A DNA stretch of 64,000 nt from Georgenia muralis (GCF_003814705.1 NZ_RKRA01000001.1:4079266-4143265); one strand, 5' to 3'. Numbered from the stretch's first letter, positions 35,145 to 43,539 are shown. A program made the numbers and translations. Notes: a model not told the origin generated them from the letters alone.

Positions 35145-35540
35145 ATGGGCCAGGTACGCCAGCTCCGTGTCGTCGTCGAGGCCGAGGACTACGACGAGGC
35201 GGTCGCGTTCTTCCGCGACGTCCTCGGCATGCCGGAGCAGGAGGCCTACGCCGGCGAGGGAGGGGCGTCGGTGGTCATCCTCGACGCCGGCCGCGCGACC
35301 CTCGAGATCGCCAACCCGGCCCAGAAGCGGATGATCGACGACGTCGAGGTCGGGCGCCAGGTGGCCCCGCACATCCGGCTCGCGCTGGAGGTGGACGACT
35401 CGGCGGGGACCACCGAGCGGGCGGTGGCGGCGGGCGCGGAGCTGGTCGCCCCGCCGGTGCGCACGCCGTGGGACTCCCTCAATGCCCGGCTCGACGTCCC
35501 CGCGGGGCTGCACCTCACGCTCTTCACCGAGCTGGGGTGA
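35145..35540 (+). CDS. VOC-family glyoxalase-like protein
   Basis: A 131-residue protein of two beta-alpha-beta-beta-beta modules: RQLRVVVEAEDYDEAVAFFR, DVLGMPEQEAYAGEGGASVV, HIRLALEVDDSAGTTERAVA and PWDSLNARLDVPAGLHLTLF. It would bind a divalent metal and a small substrate. ATG 35145 lies 12 bases after GGAGGAG; GTG 35124 in the same frame is an alternative. It diverges from the amylase gene. Confidence 0.83.
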   Translation: MGQVRQLRVVVEAEDYDEAVAFFRDVLGMPEQEAYAGEGGASVVILDAGRATLEIANPAQKRMIDDVEVGRQVAPHIRLALEVDDSAGTTERAVAAGAELVAPPVRTPWDSLNARLDVPAGLHLTLFTELG

Positions 35541-35607
35541 GGTGAGCGTCACTCGAGCTCACCGAGGTGTGACAGAGGCGCTCGAGCTCGCCGAGGGGCG
35601 AGGAACG

Positions 35608-35841
35608 TCAGAGGCGCTCGAGCCGGGGGCTGTTGAGGGCCACGCGACGCAGGTGACCGCCGCCGAAGTCGATGACGACGGTGTCCGCCTCGAGGGTGAC
35701 GACCCGGCCGACGCCGTGCCGTTCGTGGCACACGCGCTCGCCCACCGGGATGGGGTCACCGGGGCGCACCTCGGCCGCGCGCCCGGCGTTGAACGGGCTG
35801 TTGGGGAGGTAGTTCCGACCGGTCGGTGCATGTGAGGCCAT
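35608..35841 (-). CDS. Small Tudor/SH3-like protein (77 aa)
   Basis: Short protein with a conserved C-terminal barrel: VGERVCHERHGVGRVVTLEADT then IDFGGGHLRRVALNSPRLERL. This pattern also closes UvrD/PcrA-type helicases and CarD-like proteins, where it contacts nucleic acid or RNA polymerase. The N-terminal part (GRNYLPNSPFNAGRA) is typical for a stand-alone actinobacterial family of about this length. ATG 35841 is chosen by homology; ATG 35862 is also possible. Role unknown. Confidence 0.72.
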   Translation of the reverse strand: MASHAPTGRNYLPNSPFNAGRAAEVRPGDPIPVGERVCHERHGVGRVVTLEADTVVIDFGGGHLRRVALNSPRLERL

Positions 35842-35953
35842 GCCTCCATCGTCCCTCACCATGGCCCCTCGTGTGAACAGGGGATGTCTCACAGGTGGCA
35901 CGCCCGGATCTGTCGGTCCGGTCGCGCCGGCCCGCTGCGAGAGAAGCCGCAGG

Positions 35954-36271
35954 TCAGCGTGACGGGTCGTGCCCGAGGGAGCGCAGCGTGGCCTCCCGGT
36001 CCGGGTCCGCCGCGCCCCCCTCCAGCAGGCTGCGGATCTCCTCCACGACCGAGCGCATGACGACGACGTCGTCGTCGCTCAGCTCTTCCCGCGGCCGGTC
36101 GAGCACCTCCAGGAGGGCCCGGGAGCGCTCGGGGCCGGCGTGGTCGGGCAGCGCCTCGACGTCCTGCCCGCCGGCTGTCGTGGTGAGCCACTCGCGCAGC
36201 TCCGGTGCGGTCATGGTGACGAGCCCGTGGAAGTCGTCCCACAGGGCGTCGTCGACGGCGGTCTCAGCCAT
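35954..36271 (-). CDS. DUF3140 family protein
   Basis: A 105-residue protein: LWDDFHGLVTMTAPELREWL, then DVVVMRSVVEEIRSLLEGG and the end EATLRSLGHDPSR match DUF3140, a small helical family often annotated as DNA-binding or stress-related. No experiment-based function is known to me. ATG 36271 is the only good start. Confidence 0.8.
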   Translation of the reverse strand: MAETAVDDALWDDFHGLVTMTAPELREWLTTTAGGQDVEALPDHAGPERSRALLEVLDRPREELSDDDVVVMRSVVEEIRSLLEGGAADPDREATLRSLGHDPSR

Positions 36272-36417
36272 GGTTCCCCCTCGCTGGTGTCCGGTGCGAC
36301 GACCGTACGGTCCGGCGGGGCGACGCGCACGGCGGGGGCGGCGGGGCGGCGGGACGCCCCGCGGCGGCGGCGCCACGGGGCGGTCGGCCGCGACGTCGGC
36401 GTGCGGCGCCCGGCCCG

Positions 36418-36714
36418 TCAGGCGTGCGAGGGGGCGGTGGGGGCGTTGTGCAGCTCGAAGGTGAGCTGGTCGGGGTAGCAGTGGAACCACTCCTCGCCCG
36501 GCTCGTAGGACCGGACGATCGGGTGGGCGGTCATGCGGTGGTGGGCCGTCGCGTGCCGGTTCGGCGAGGAGTCGCAGCACGCGATGTGCCCGCACGCCTG
36601 ACAGGCCCTGAGGTGCACCCACGTCGCGCCCATCGGCAGGCAGTCCTCGCACCCCGGGGCGGCGTCCGGAACGACGTCGTGGTCGATGGTGTCGAGGTGG
36701 CTGCAGAAGGTCAT
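36418..36714 (-). CDS. UBP-type zinc finger protein
   Basis: A 98-residue protein with a zf-UBP domain: CEDCLPMGATWVHLRACQACGHIACCDSSPNRHATAHHR, with the Cys/His zinc ligands in order, and VRSYEPGEEWFHCYPDQLTFEL. In bacteria these small proteins are common in actinobacteria; ubiquitin is absent, so the ligand must differ. A CATTGT box lies just before the ATG on the minus strand. Confidence 0.86.
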   Translation of the reverse strand: MTFCSHLDTIDHDVVPDAAPGCEDCLPMGATWVHLRACQACGHIACCDSSPNRHATAHHRMTAHPIVRSYEPGEEWFHCYPDQLTFELHNAPTAPSHA

Positions 36715-36852
36715 CGGACAATGAGAGCGCACACGGCCAGCGCTCCGCCAGGGTTTGGCCGGACCAATATCCGTCGGGAGCCGTCCCGTCACCCGGGCCA
36801 CCGGGCGGTGGCCGTGCCGCAGCCGGGCCGGGCCGGGAAATCGGACGGGAAC

Positions 36853-36878
36853 GGAACAACCGCCGTTCGGAGGGTGTT
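36853..36878 (+). promoter_or_regulatory. Candidate ECF sigma (SigR/SigH-like) promoter of the FrnE gene
   Basis: GGAAC (36853-36857), an 18-base spacer and GTT (36876-36878) match the thiol-stress sigma pattern GGAAT-N18-GTT with one change. The start codon follows 9 bases later. Confidence 0.45.
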
Positions 36879-36887
36879 GTCCCGGTC

Positions 36888-37607
36888 ATGAGCGAACCGA
36901 TCTCCGTCCACGTCTGGTCCGACGTCGCCTGCCCGTGGTGCTTCATCGGCAAGCGCCGCTTCGAGCGGGCCGTCGCCGGCTACGACGGGGAGGTCGCCGT
37001 GCAGTACCACTCCTTCGAGCTCTCCCCCGACACCCCGGTCGACTTCACGGGCAGCGCGGCGGACTTCCTCGCCGGCCACAAGGGCCTCCCCGCCGAGCAG
37101 GTGGAGCAGATGCTCGCCCAGGTCACCGCCCTCGCCGCCGCCGAGGGGCTGCGCTACGACTACGCCGCCGTGCGGCACACCAAGACCCTCAAGGCGCACG
37201 AGCTCATGCACCTCGCGCTGGAGCGCGGGAAGCAGCTGCCGATGGTCGAGGCGCTCTTCTCCGCCTACTTCGAGCAGGGCCGGCACGTCGGCCACCTCGA
37301 CGACCTCGTCGAGCTCGCCACCGAGGTCGGCCTGGACGCCGAGGACGTCCGCGCGGCCCTGACCGCCGGCACCTACGCCGACCGGGTCGCGGAGGACATC
37401 GACCAGGCGCGACGGCTGGGCATCACCGGCGTCCCGTTCTACGTCGTGGACGGGCGCTACGGCGTCTCGGGCGCCCAGTCCCCCGAGACCTTCCTGTCCG
37501 TGCTGCGCAAGGTCGCCGATGAGCGACGCACCGCTGCACATGTCGGCGACGGACCCTCCGGCGACGTCGGCACCCAGGACGCGGCACCCGCCGGGGCGGT
37601 GCGATGA
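36888..37607 (+). CDS. DsbA-family FrnE-like oxidoreductase
   Basis: A 239-residue cytoplasmic thioredoxin-fold protein of the FrnE group. The active site is CPWC (Cys15, Cys18 in SDVACPWCFIGKRRF) and the cis-Pro loop is GITGVPFYVVDG. FrnE proteins act on disulfides or as polyketide isomerases; in Deinococcus FrnE protects from oxidation. The last 25 residues after ADERRTAA are an extra Gly/Ala/Pro-rich tail. It overlaps the next small gene (ATGA). Confidence 0.9.
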   Translation: MSEPISVHVWSDVACPWCFIGKRRFERAVAGYDGEVAVQYHSFELSPDTPVDFTGSAADFLAGHKGLPAEQVEQMLAQVTALAAAEGLRYDYAAVRHTKTLKAHELMHLALERGKQLPMVEALFSAYFEQGRHVGHLDDLVELATEVGLDAEDVRAALTAGTYADRVAEDIDQARRLGITGVPFYVVDGRYGVSGAQSPETFLSVLRKVADERRTAAHVGDGPSGDVGTQDAAPAGAVR

Positions 37608-37798
37608 GCGCCGTGGGCGCGGCCGACCGGTCGGGCCACCCGGGCGTCCGCTCCCTGCCGCCGGCGGCCGTGGCGCCGGTAAGCCTGGGGCTCGGGAACC
37701 TGGAGCCCGGGGGCCTGGAGCTCCTGGCGCCCGACCCGGACGCAGGCTGGTGCACCGACGGCGTCTGCCTCCCAGCGGCCGGTCCGAGCGACCGCTAG
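37604..37798 (+). CDS. Small protein (64 aa) with a CTDGVC motif, coupled to FrnE
   Basis: ATG 37604 overlaps the FrnE stop codon (ATGA), a sign of coupled translation. The sequence is Pro/Gly/Leu-rich with one motif near the C-terminus, GWCTDGVCLPA, whose two cysteines (CxxxxC) could be a substrate or metal site. Overlap with a thiol oxidoreductase suggests a thiol partner, which is inference. It ends just before the proA stop (convergent). Confidence 0.5.
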   Translation: MSAVGAADRSGHPGVRSLPPAAVAPVSLGLGNLEPGGLELLAPDPDAGWCTDGVCLPAAGPSDR

Positions 37799-37801
37799 CC
37801 C

Positions 37802-39115
37802 CTACTGACGGATCTGGCCGTCGCCCTCGACGATCCACGTCGTCGTCGTCAGCTCGGCCAACCCCATCGGCCCCCGGGCGTGAAGCTTCTGCGTGGAGAT
37901 CCCGATCTCGGCGCCGAGACCGAACTGGCCGCCGTCGGTGAAACGCGACGACGCGTTGACGATGAGCGCCGCGGAGTCGAGCTCCGTGGTGAACCGGCGC
38001 ACCGAGGTGACGTCCTGCGTGCAGATCACCTCGGTGTGGCCCGAGGAGTAGCGGGAGATGTGCTCCAGCGCCTCGTCGAGGGAGTCGACCACCTTCACGG
38101 CGAGGTCGAGCGAGAGGTACTCGGTCTCCCAGTCGCGCTCGGTGGCGGGCTCGAAGCGCAGCCCGGCCGGCAGGGCCGCGGCGGTGGCCTCGTCCCCGTG
38201 GATGGTCACGTCCTTCTCGCCGAGCGCGGCCAGCACGGCCGGCAGGAAGGTCGCCGCGACGTCGCGGTGGACGAGGAGGGTCTCCGCGGCGTTGCACACC
38301 CCGGTGCGCTGGGTCTTGGAGTTGAGCACGATCGGCACGGCCTTGGCGACGTCGGCCGTGGCGTCGACGAAGACGTGGCAGTTCCCCACGCCGGTCTCGA
38401 TGACGGGCACGACGGACTCACGCACCACGGTCTGGATGAGGTCGGCACCGCCCCGGGGCACGAGGACGTCCACCAGTCCGCGGGCGCGCATGAGCTCGAC
38501 GGCGCCCGCCCGGCCGAACGCGTCGATGGACTGCACGAGCGTGCGGGGCAGCCCCTGAGCGGCCAGCGCGTCGCCGAGGACCTCGACGATGACCTCGTTC
38601 GAGCTCGCGGCCGCCGACCCGCCGCGCAGGATGACGGCGTTGCCCGACTTCAGGGCCAGCCCGGCGGCGTCCACCGTGACGTTGGGCCGCGCCTCGTAGA
38701 TCATGCCGACCACGCCCATCGGCACACGGACCTGCCGCAGCCGCAGGCCGTTGGGCAGGGTGGATCCACGCACGACCTCCCCGACCGGGTCGGGCAGGGC
38801 GGCCAGCTCGCGCAGGGCGTCGGCGATCGCGGCGACCCGGAGCGGGTCGAGCGCCAGGCGGTCGAGGAGGGACTCCTTCATCCCGCCCCGCCGGCCCCGC
38901 TCGAGGTCCTCGGCGTTGCCCGCGACGATGCGGTCCGAGGCGTCGACGAGCGCCTCCGCCATCGCGTGGAGCGCCGCGTCCTTCGTCGCGCGGGTGGCGG
39001 TGGCCAGGACGCGGGAGGCCTTCTTCGCCTCGCGCGCGATCGCCGTGACGGCGGCGTGGGCGTCGGGGCCCGGACCGGTCGCGCCGGCCGGTGCGGTCGT
39101 CATCGTCTCGCTCAT
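37802..39115 (-). CDS. proA: Gamma-glutamyl phosphate reductase
   Basis: A 437-residue enzyme that reduces gamma-glutamyl phosphate to glutamate semialdehyde with NADPH, the second step of proline synthesis. The aldehyde-dehydrogenase-fold catalytic Cys is in [15 protein letters not shown] (near residue 276); other marks are [33 protein letters not shown] and [30 protein letters not shown] (39122-39127, minus strand) ends 6 bases before the ATG, so the mRNA is leaderless. In related genomes proA is near nadD; here about 7 kb of accessory genes lie between. Confidence 0.96.
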   Translation of the reverse strand: MSETMTTAPAGATGPGPDAHAAVTAIAREAKKASRVLATATRATKDAALHAMAEALVDASDRIVAGNAEDLERGRRGGMKESLLDRLALDPLRVAAIADALRELAALPDPVGEVVRGSTLPNGLRLRQVRVPMGVVGMIYEARPNVTVDAAGLALKSGNAVILRGGSAAASSNEVIVEVLGDALAAQGLPRTLVQSIDAFGRAGAVELMRARGLVDVLVPRGGADLIQTVVRESVVPVIETGVGNCHVFVDATADVAKAVPIVLNSKTQRTGVCNAAETLLVHRDVAATFLPAVLAALGEKDVTIHGDEATAAALPAGLRFEPATERDWETEYLSLDLAVKVVDSLDEALEHISRYSSGHTEVICTQDVTSVRRFTTELDSAALIVNASSRFTDGGQFGLGAEIGISTQKLHARGPMGLAELTTTTWIVEGDGQIRQ

Positions 39116-39216
39116 GGACCCAGGCTAGACGCGCCGACCCCGCGGTGGCAGGCCCCGTCTCACGAACGGACCCGTCCCAGGTGCGCGCGGGGCGGCGGCC
39201 CAGCACCCTGGTGCTC

Positions 39217-40299
39217 GTGACCGTCCTGCTCCTCCTCGCCGGCCTCGTCCTGCTCGTCCTCGGCGGGGAGGTGCTCGTCCGCGGCGCCGGTGGCCTCGCC
39301 CGTGCGGCGGGGATGTCCCCCCTGGTCGTCGGGCTCACCGTCGTCTCCTTCGCCACCTCGGCGCCCGAGCTCGCCGTCACCGTCGACGCCGCCCTCTCCG
39401 GCAGCCCCGGACTGGCGGTCGGCAACGTCGTGGGGTCCAACGTCGTCAACGTCCTGCTCGTGCTGGGGGTGTCCGGGCTGATCCTGCCCCTCGCCGTGCG
39501 CAGCGCGCTCGTGCGCCGCGACGTGCCCGTGATGATCGGGACGTCCGTGCTCCTGCTGCTCCTCGCGCTCGACGGTGCGGTCACACCCGTCGACGGCGTC
39601 GTCCTCATGGCGGTCCTCCTCGGCTACGTCGTGTGGACGGTCCTGGGGAGCCGCCGGTCCGACGTCGTCCCGGCCGACCAGGCTCCGCGGACACCCCGGC
39701 GCCTGGTCCTGGACCTGCTGAGCGTCGCCGCCGGGGTGGCCCTCCTCGTCCTCGGGGCGCGGTGGATGGTCAGCGGCGCGACCGACGTCGCCACCGCGCT
39801 GGGCATGAGCGACCTCGTCATCGGTCTGACGGTGGTGGCGGTGGGGACCTCGCTGCCGGAGCTGGCGACGTCGGTGATCGCGGCGGTGCGCGGCTCGGTG
39901 GAGATGGCGGTGGGCAACGTCGTCGGGTCGAACATCTTCAACATCGGGGCCGTCATGGGCGGCGCAGCCGTGCTCGCCCCCGGCGGTGTCCCGGTCGACC
40001 CCGGCGCGGTCCGGTTCGACCTGCCGGTCATGGTGGCCGTCGCGGTGGCGCTGCTGCCGGTGGCGTTCACCGGCTTCACGGTCGCCCGCTGGGAGGCGGC
40101 GCTGTTCGTGGCCTACTACGCCGCCTACGCCGCCTACCTCCTCCTGGACTCCGCGGGGCACGACGCGCTCGCGCCGTTCAGCACGGTCATGCTCGTCTTC
40201 GCCCTGCCGATCACCGCACTGACCCTCGCTCTCCTCGTGGGGTACGAGCTCGGGCGGTCCCGCGGGGGTGGCCCACCTCGCACCGGCGTGCCGGAATGA
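39217..40299 (+). CDS. CaCA-family sodium/calcium exchanger (YrbG-like)
   Basis: A 360-residue membrane protein with 10-11 helices in two inverted halves. The two alpha repeats are TVVSFATSAPELAVTVDAAL with GNVVGSNVVNVLL, and TVVAVGTSLPELATSVIAAV with GNVVGSNIFNIGAV; their acidic and Asn/Ser residues bind the cations. It exchanges Ca2+ (or another divalent cation) for Na+ or H+. GTG 39217 gives the usual N-terminus; GTG 39181 and 39211 are also in frame. Confidence 0.88.
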   Translation: MTVLLLLAGLVLLVLGGEVLVRGAGGLARAAGMSPLVVGLTVVSFATSAPELAVTVDAALSGSPGLAVGNVVGSNVVNVLLVLGVSGLILPLAVRSALVRRDVPVMIGTSVLLLLLALDGAVTPVDGVVLMAVLLGYVVWTVLGSRRSDVVPADQAPRTPRRLVLDLLSVAAGVALLVLGARWMVSGATDVATALGMSDLVIGLTVVAVGTSLPELATSVIAAVRGSVEMAVGNVVGSNIFNIGAVMGGAAVLAPGGVPVDPGAVRFDLPVMVAVAVALLPVAFTGFTVARWEAALFVAYYAAYAAYLLLDSAGHDALAPFSTVMLVFALPITALTLALLVGYELGRSRGGGPPRTGVPE

Positions 40300-40317
40300 T
40301 CTCGGCGCGGCAGTGTT
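40293..40317 (+). promoter_or_regulatory. Candidate thiol-stress promoter of the thioredoxin gene
   Basis: GGAAT (40293-40297) and GTT (40315-40317), 17 bases apart; the known SigR/SigH spacer is usually 18, so this is tentative. Confidence 0.35.
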
Positions 40318-40364
40318 GACACCACTGAGACCGACCCGCCGTCCGCCGACCCGGAAGAGGAAGC

Positions 40365-40739
40365 ATGGCTACCAAGAACATCACGCTGGAGCAGTTCGAG
40401 CAGACCGTCAGCGCCGAGGGCATCACCCTCGTCGACTTCTGGGCCGACTGGTGCCAGCCCTGCAAGCGGTTCGCCCCCGTGTTCGAGGAGGCGTCGGAGA
40501 CCCACCCGGACATCACCTTCGCCAAGGTCGACACCGAGGCCGAGCAGGAGCTCGCCCAGCAGCTCCAGATCACCGCGATCCCCACGCTCATGGCGTTCCG
40601 CGACGGCATCCTCGTCTTCTCCCAGGCCGGGGCGCTGCCGGCCAAGTCCCTCGAGCAGCTGGTCGACGGCGTGCGCGAGCTGGACATGGACGACGTGCGC
40701 AAGCAGATCGCCGAGCACGAGGAGAGCCACCACCACTGA
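40365..40739 (+). CDS. Thioredoxin with a CQPC active site
   Basis: A 124-residue thioredoxin-fold protein: TLVDFWADWCQPCKRFAPVF holds Cys30 and Cys33 with Gln instead of the usual Gly, then KVDTEAEQELAQQLQITAIPTLMAF with the cis-Pro. The C-terminus is longer than in TrxA and ends ESHHH. It would reduce disulfides using thioredoxin reductase. ATG follows GGAAGAGGAAGC. A hairpin terminator follows. Confidence 0.92.
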   Translation: MATKNITLEQFEQTVSAEGITLVDFWADWCQPCKRFAPVFEEASETHPDITFAKVDTEAEQELAQQLQITAIPTLMAFRDGILVFSQAGALPAKSLEQLVDGVRELDMDDVRKQIAEHEESHHH

Positions 40740-40797
40740 CGCGCTGCGGCGGCCGCTGACCCGCCTCCTGGCGCGGCGCCCCCCGCGATCGCACGAC

Positions 40798-40834
40798 CGA
40801 CAGGGCCCACCCCGCACGGGGTCGGGCCCTGTCG
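40798..40834 (+). terminator. Hairpin terminator after thioredoxin
   Basis: CGACAGGGCCC with ACCCC / GGGGT inside, around a 4-base loop; arms of 16 bases with one bulge, about 58 bases after the stop. Confidence 0.7.
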
Positions 40835-40948
40835 CCGTCGCTGGGCGGGCCCTGTCGCCCGGTCGGTCCCACAGGGTCCTCACCGGCTCGGTCCGGTCGG
40901 TCCCAGGCCCTCACCGGCTCAGTGGGGAAGAGGCAGCGGATCGGGTGA

Positions 40949-40975
40949 CATTCGACGGCGCACCGCCGCCGAATG
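40949..40975 (-). terminator. Hairpin after the CGNR gene
   Basis: 12-base arms (CATTCGACGGCG, one mismatch) around a 3-base loop, about 55 bases after the CGNR stop on the minus strand. Confidence 0.5.
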
Positions 40976-41030
40976 CTCCCCGGCATGATCCCCGGCAACG
41001 CCGACCGCTCGGCGCGCCCGGCCCTGAGCG

Positions 41031-41561
41031 CTACGCGGGCCGGGCCGCCGCGCGCCGACGGTGCTCGGCCACCTTGTGGCGGTTGAGGCACCCGGCCGAG
41101 CAGAACTTCTTCCGGCCGGCCGGCGAGGAGTCGGCGAAGGCGTCCGCGCACCGCACCCCTTGGCACAGGCCCAGCCGGTCCTCGCCGCGCACGTGCACCC
41201 AGTCGAGCAGGCCCACCCCGAGGGCGGCGCGCAGGGCGGCGCGGCCGTCGGTGACCTCCCAGGCGATCTGGCCGTCCGTGCCCAGGCGCGGCGTCGGTCC
41301 GGCCGGAGCGAGCAGGTCGTTGACCGCCGCCGTGACGTCCTCGCCGTGCTCGGACCTCACGAACACCTCGTACGCGTCGTCTGCCAAGGCGTGGAGCTTC
41401 CCGACGGCGAGCGGCGGCAGGTCCTGTGCGACCGGCCCGAGCACCTCGTCGAGGGCGCGGTAGCCCTTGTCCTCGTCGTGCGCCGCCCGGCGGGCACGGA
41501 CCGAGTAGTGGTTGACGAAGTCGACGACGGCGGTGATGTCGAGCCGCGGGACGGTGGCCAT
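41031..41561 (-). CDS. CGNR zinc-finger regulator (ABATE domain)
   Basis: A 176-residue protein. The N-terminal 120 residues are the helical ABATE domain (DFVNHYSVRARRAAHDEDKG, LHALADDAYEVFV). The C-terminus is the CGNR finger: RLGLCQGVRCADAFADSSPAG then RKKFCSAGCLNRHKVAEHR. These are putative transcription factors of actinobacteria. TACCAT ends 6 bases before the ATG (leaderless). A GGTTAC half-site overlaps this -10 box, so self-control is likely. Confidence 0.88.
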   Translation of the reverse strand: MATVPRLDITAVVDFVNHYSVRARRAAHDEDKGYRALDEVLGPVAQDLPPLAVGKLHALADDAYEVFVRSEHGEDVTAAVNDLLAPAGPTPRLGTDGQIAWEVTDGRAALRAALGVGLLDWVHVRGEDRLGLCQGVRCADAFADSSPAGRKKFCSAGCLNRHKVAEHRRRAAARPA

Positions 41562-41567
41562 ACCGCC

Positions 41568-41725
41568 ATGGTAACCCCCCGCACCCGCTCTTGGGGTTAC
41601 ATGAGATCGGACCCCCATCCGCCACCGGGACGGGAACAGAAGGGCGCACCCCATGGTTGTAACCCGCAACACCTTGTCATAGGGTTACATCTCGGGTAAC
41701 CTGTATCACATTGCTAACAGGTTAC
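41568..41725. promoter_or_regulatory. GGTTAC/GTAACC operator array between two divergent genes
   Basis: Six copies of GGTTAC or its complement (41571, 41595, 41659, 41683, 41696, 41720). Two pairs are palindromes: GTAACCCC...GGGGTTAC (41571-41600) beside the CGNR -10 box, and GGTTACATCTCGGGTAACC (41683-41701), which lies between TTGTCA (41674-41679) and TAACCT (41697-41702), a promoter with a 17-base spacer facing right. A regulator bound here would cover both promoters. Confidence 0.65.
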
Positions 41726-41813
41726 TCCCGGGTCGGGTCACCCGCTCCGACCACCCACCCGGCACCACAGTGCCGAGGCGACGACGCCAGACACGAGCAC
41801 CAGGAGATGGACC

Positions 41814-42020
41814 GTGGACCACAGCTGGGGATACGCGACCGTGATGTTGAGCTCCGTCCGCCACGCCGAGCTCATCGCCGAGGCCGAGAGCTACCGGCGG
41901 CTGCAGGCACGGCCCCGTGCGCCCCGCCCCACCGGCCCCACCGGCCGCGCGCTGCGCGAGCTCGGGACGTGGCTGCGCCACCCGGTACGCGTCGAGGAGC
42001 GCTGGACGCTGGCGCACTGA
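41814..42020 (+). CDS. Small protein (68 aa) opposite the CGNR regulator
   Basis: GTG 41814 follows AGGAG by 8 bases. The protein is basic: LSSVRHAELIAEAESYRRLQA, then a Pro/Arg-rich stretch and ELGTWLRHPVRVEERWTL. Similar short proteins with HAELIAEAE at the start are scattered in actinobacteria; their role is unknown. Its promoter carries the GGTTAC palindrome and a strong hairpin follows, so it is a real single-gene unit. ATG 41844 is a second possible start. Confidence 0.65.
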   Translation: MDHSWGYATVMLSSVRHAELIAEAESYRRLQARPRAPRPTGPTGRALRELGTWLRHPVRVEERWTLAH

Positions 42021-42029
42021 GCCGCCCGG

Positions 42030-42075
42030 GACGGGTCGCGCCGGACGTGCGGGAGCACGTCCGGCGCGGCCCGTC
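42030..42075. terminator. Bidirectional hairpin between convergent genes
   Basis: 20-base arms with one G-T pair (13 perfect inner bases CGCGCCGGACGTG) around CGGGAG, between stops at 42020 and 42082. Confidence 0.8.
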
Positions 42076-42081
42076 ACCCGG

Positions 42082-42360
42082 CTACAGGGTGACGTACCCG
42101 CCGTCGGCGGCGATGCGGTCGGCGTCCGGGTCGTCGAACCAGGTGCCGTTCTCGCCCAGGTACCGGAAGTGGACGTCCGTGCCGGCGGGCACGGTCACGG
42201 CGACGGACATGGTGCCGTTGCTGCGGCGCCTGAGCACGTGCGCGCCCGGGGTCCAGTCGTTGAACGTCCCGACGACGCTCACGACGCCGGCCGGGTGGTC
42301 GGCCGGGAGGGCGAAGGTGAGCCGGCGGCCGGCGGCCGGGGCGGTGGACTGCTTGATCAC
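42082..42360 (-). CDS. CBM48-like (isoamylase early-set) protein
   Basis: A 92-residue single-domain protein: RRLTFALPADHPAGVVSVVG, TFNDWTPGAHVLRRRSNGTM, FRYLGENGTWFDDPDAD. This is the glycogen-binding E-set found at the N-terminus of branching enzymes and in AMPK beta; here it stands alone, as in many actinobacteria. GTG 42360 follows GAGAGGA by 6 bases. It may bind glycogen. Confidence 0.82.
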   Translation of the reverse strand: MIKQSTAPAAGRRLTFALPADHPAGVVSVVGTFNDWTPGAHVLRRRSNGTMSVAVTVPAGTDVHFRYLGENGTWFDDPDADRIAADGGYVTL

Positions 42361-42710
42361 GGTGTTCCTCTCGACGGTGGCCTCTTCGAGCGCCGGCACG
42401 GATTCTGCTGGGCCGCGAGCCGGGACCGGGGCAACCGACGGGTGAGGTGCGACACAGGCGATGTCGGCGCAGGTCACGATCGCGCCGCGGCTTCCCCCCG
42501 GCGTGTCCGGGCGCGTCGGGCGCGCCGCCGCCGCCCCGATCGCGGCCGAGAGCCGACGCGCGCGGCGGTGGGGACCCCGAGCGGGACGGGCCGGCCGCGG
42601 GGCACGGGTCAGGGGGCATCTCAGGGACCGTTCAGGGCCGATCCCCGATGACCGCCCACCTCGCCGGTGCCAGGCTCGAGACGACCCCGAACACGAACCG
42701 AGGAACTCTC

Positions 42711-43427
42711 ATGCTGCTCCCCCGTCTCCCCCTCTTCATCGCCGCCCTCGTCAGCTCGGTCTTCCTCGTCGGCTGCTCCACGCCGCTGACCTCCGGCCCG
42801 CGGACCGGCGAGGACCGCGACATCGACGGCGCCGTCACCGCCGTCGAGCTCGACGGCTTCGGCCGGGTCCGGCTCACCGTCGGCGCAGAGCCGTCCCTGC
42901 GCGTCACCGCCGGCCGCAACGTCCTCGACGACGTCGTCACCGAGGTCCGCGACGGCGTCCTCCACCTCGACGTGCGCGGCGGCGGCCTGCGCATGGCCAA
43001 CCAGGACATCACCTACGACGTCGTCCTGCCGGAGGTCCAGGGCATCACGGTCGGGGGCGCGGGCGACGTCGAGGCCCTCCTCGAGCCGGGCGACGCCCTC
43101 GCCGTCTCGCTCGACGGAGCCGGCCGCATCGTCGCCGACGGCGTCGACGTCGAGGTCCTGCGCGTCGCGATCGACGGGGCCGGGGAGGTCGAGCTCGTCG
43201 GCAGCGCGCAGCGCCAGTCCGTGACCCTGGGCGGGGTCGGCACCTACTCCGGTGAGAACCTCGACTCCGTCGACGCCGAGGTCGTCGTCGGCGGCGCCGG
43301 CAGCGCCGACGTCCTGGTCACCGGCTCGCTCGACGCCCGGGTCGACGGCGTGGGCTCGATCTCCTACGCCGGCGGCGCGGACGTCACCGAGCAGGTCGAC
43401 GGCGCCGGGTCCGTGCACGCCCGCTGA
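42711..43427 (+). CDS. GIN-domain (DUF2807) lipoprotein
   Basis: A 238-residue secreted lipoprotein. Signal peptide with lipobox LVGC (Cys22). The rest is a right-handed beta-helix of the GIN type: VTAVELDGFGRVRLTVGAEP, then repeated VxGAGxVxxxxxG units (ITVGGAGDVEALL, VSLDGAGRIVADG, VAIDGAGEVELVG). It would be anchored on the outer face of the membrane; function unknown. ATG 42711 is preceded by GAGGA. Confidence 0.88.
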   Translation: MLLPRLPLFIAALVSSVFLVGCSTPLTSGPRTGEDRDIDGAVTAVELDGFGRVRLTVGAEPSLRVTAGRNVLDDVVTEVRDGVLHLDVRGGGLRMANQDITYDVVLPEVQGITVGGAGDVEALLEPGDALAVSLDGAGRIVADGVDVEVLRVAIDGAGEVELVGSAQRQSVTLGGVGTYSGENLDSVDAEVVVGGAGSADVLVTGSLDARVDGVGSISYAGGADVTEQVDGAGSVHAR

Positions 43428-43539
43428 GCCCGGCACCTCGAGCGCGGCTGGTCACCGGCCTGCGGCCCGGCCCCGCCGGCGGCCGCCCTGGGCCCCGCGC
43501 CCGGGGCGGACTACCGTGGGACCGAGCAAGGAGGCCGCC

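Noticed and set aside
36789..38297. 502-codon minus-strand frame
   Set aside because: Spans FrnE and part of proA in a wrong frame and is Arg/Gly-rich.
33757..42360. Glycogen locus formed by GH13 and CBM48 genes
   Set aside because: The two genes are 7 kb apart, separated by unrelated genes, so no shared unit is supported.
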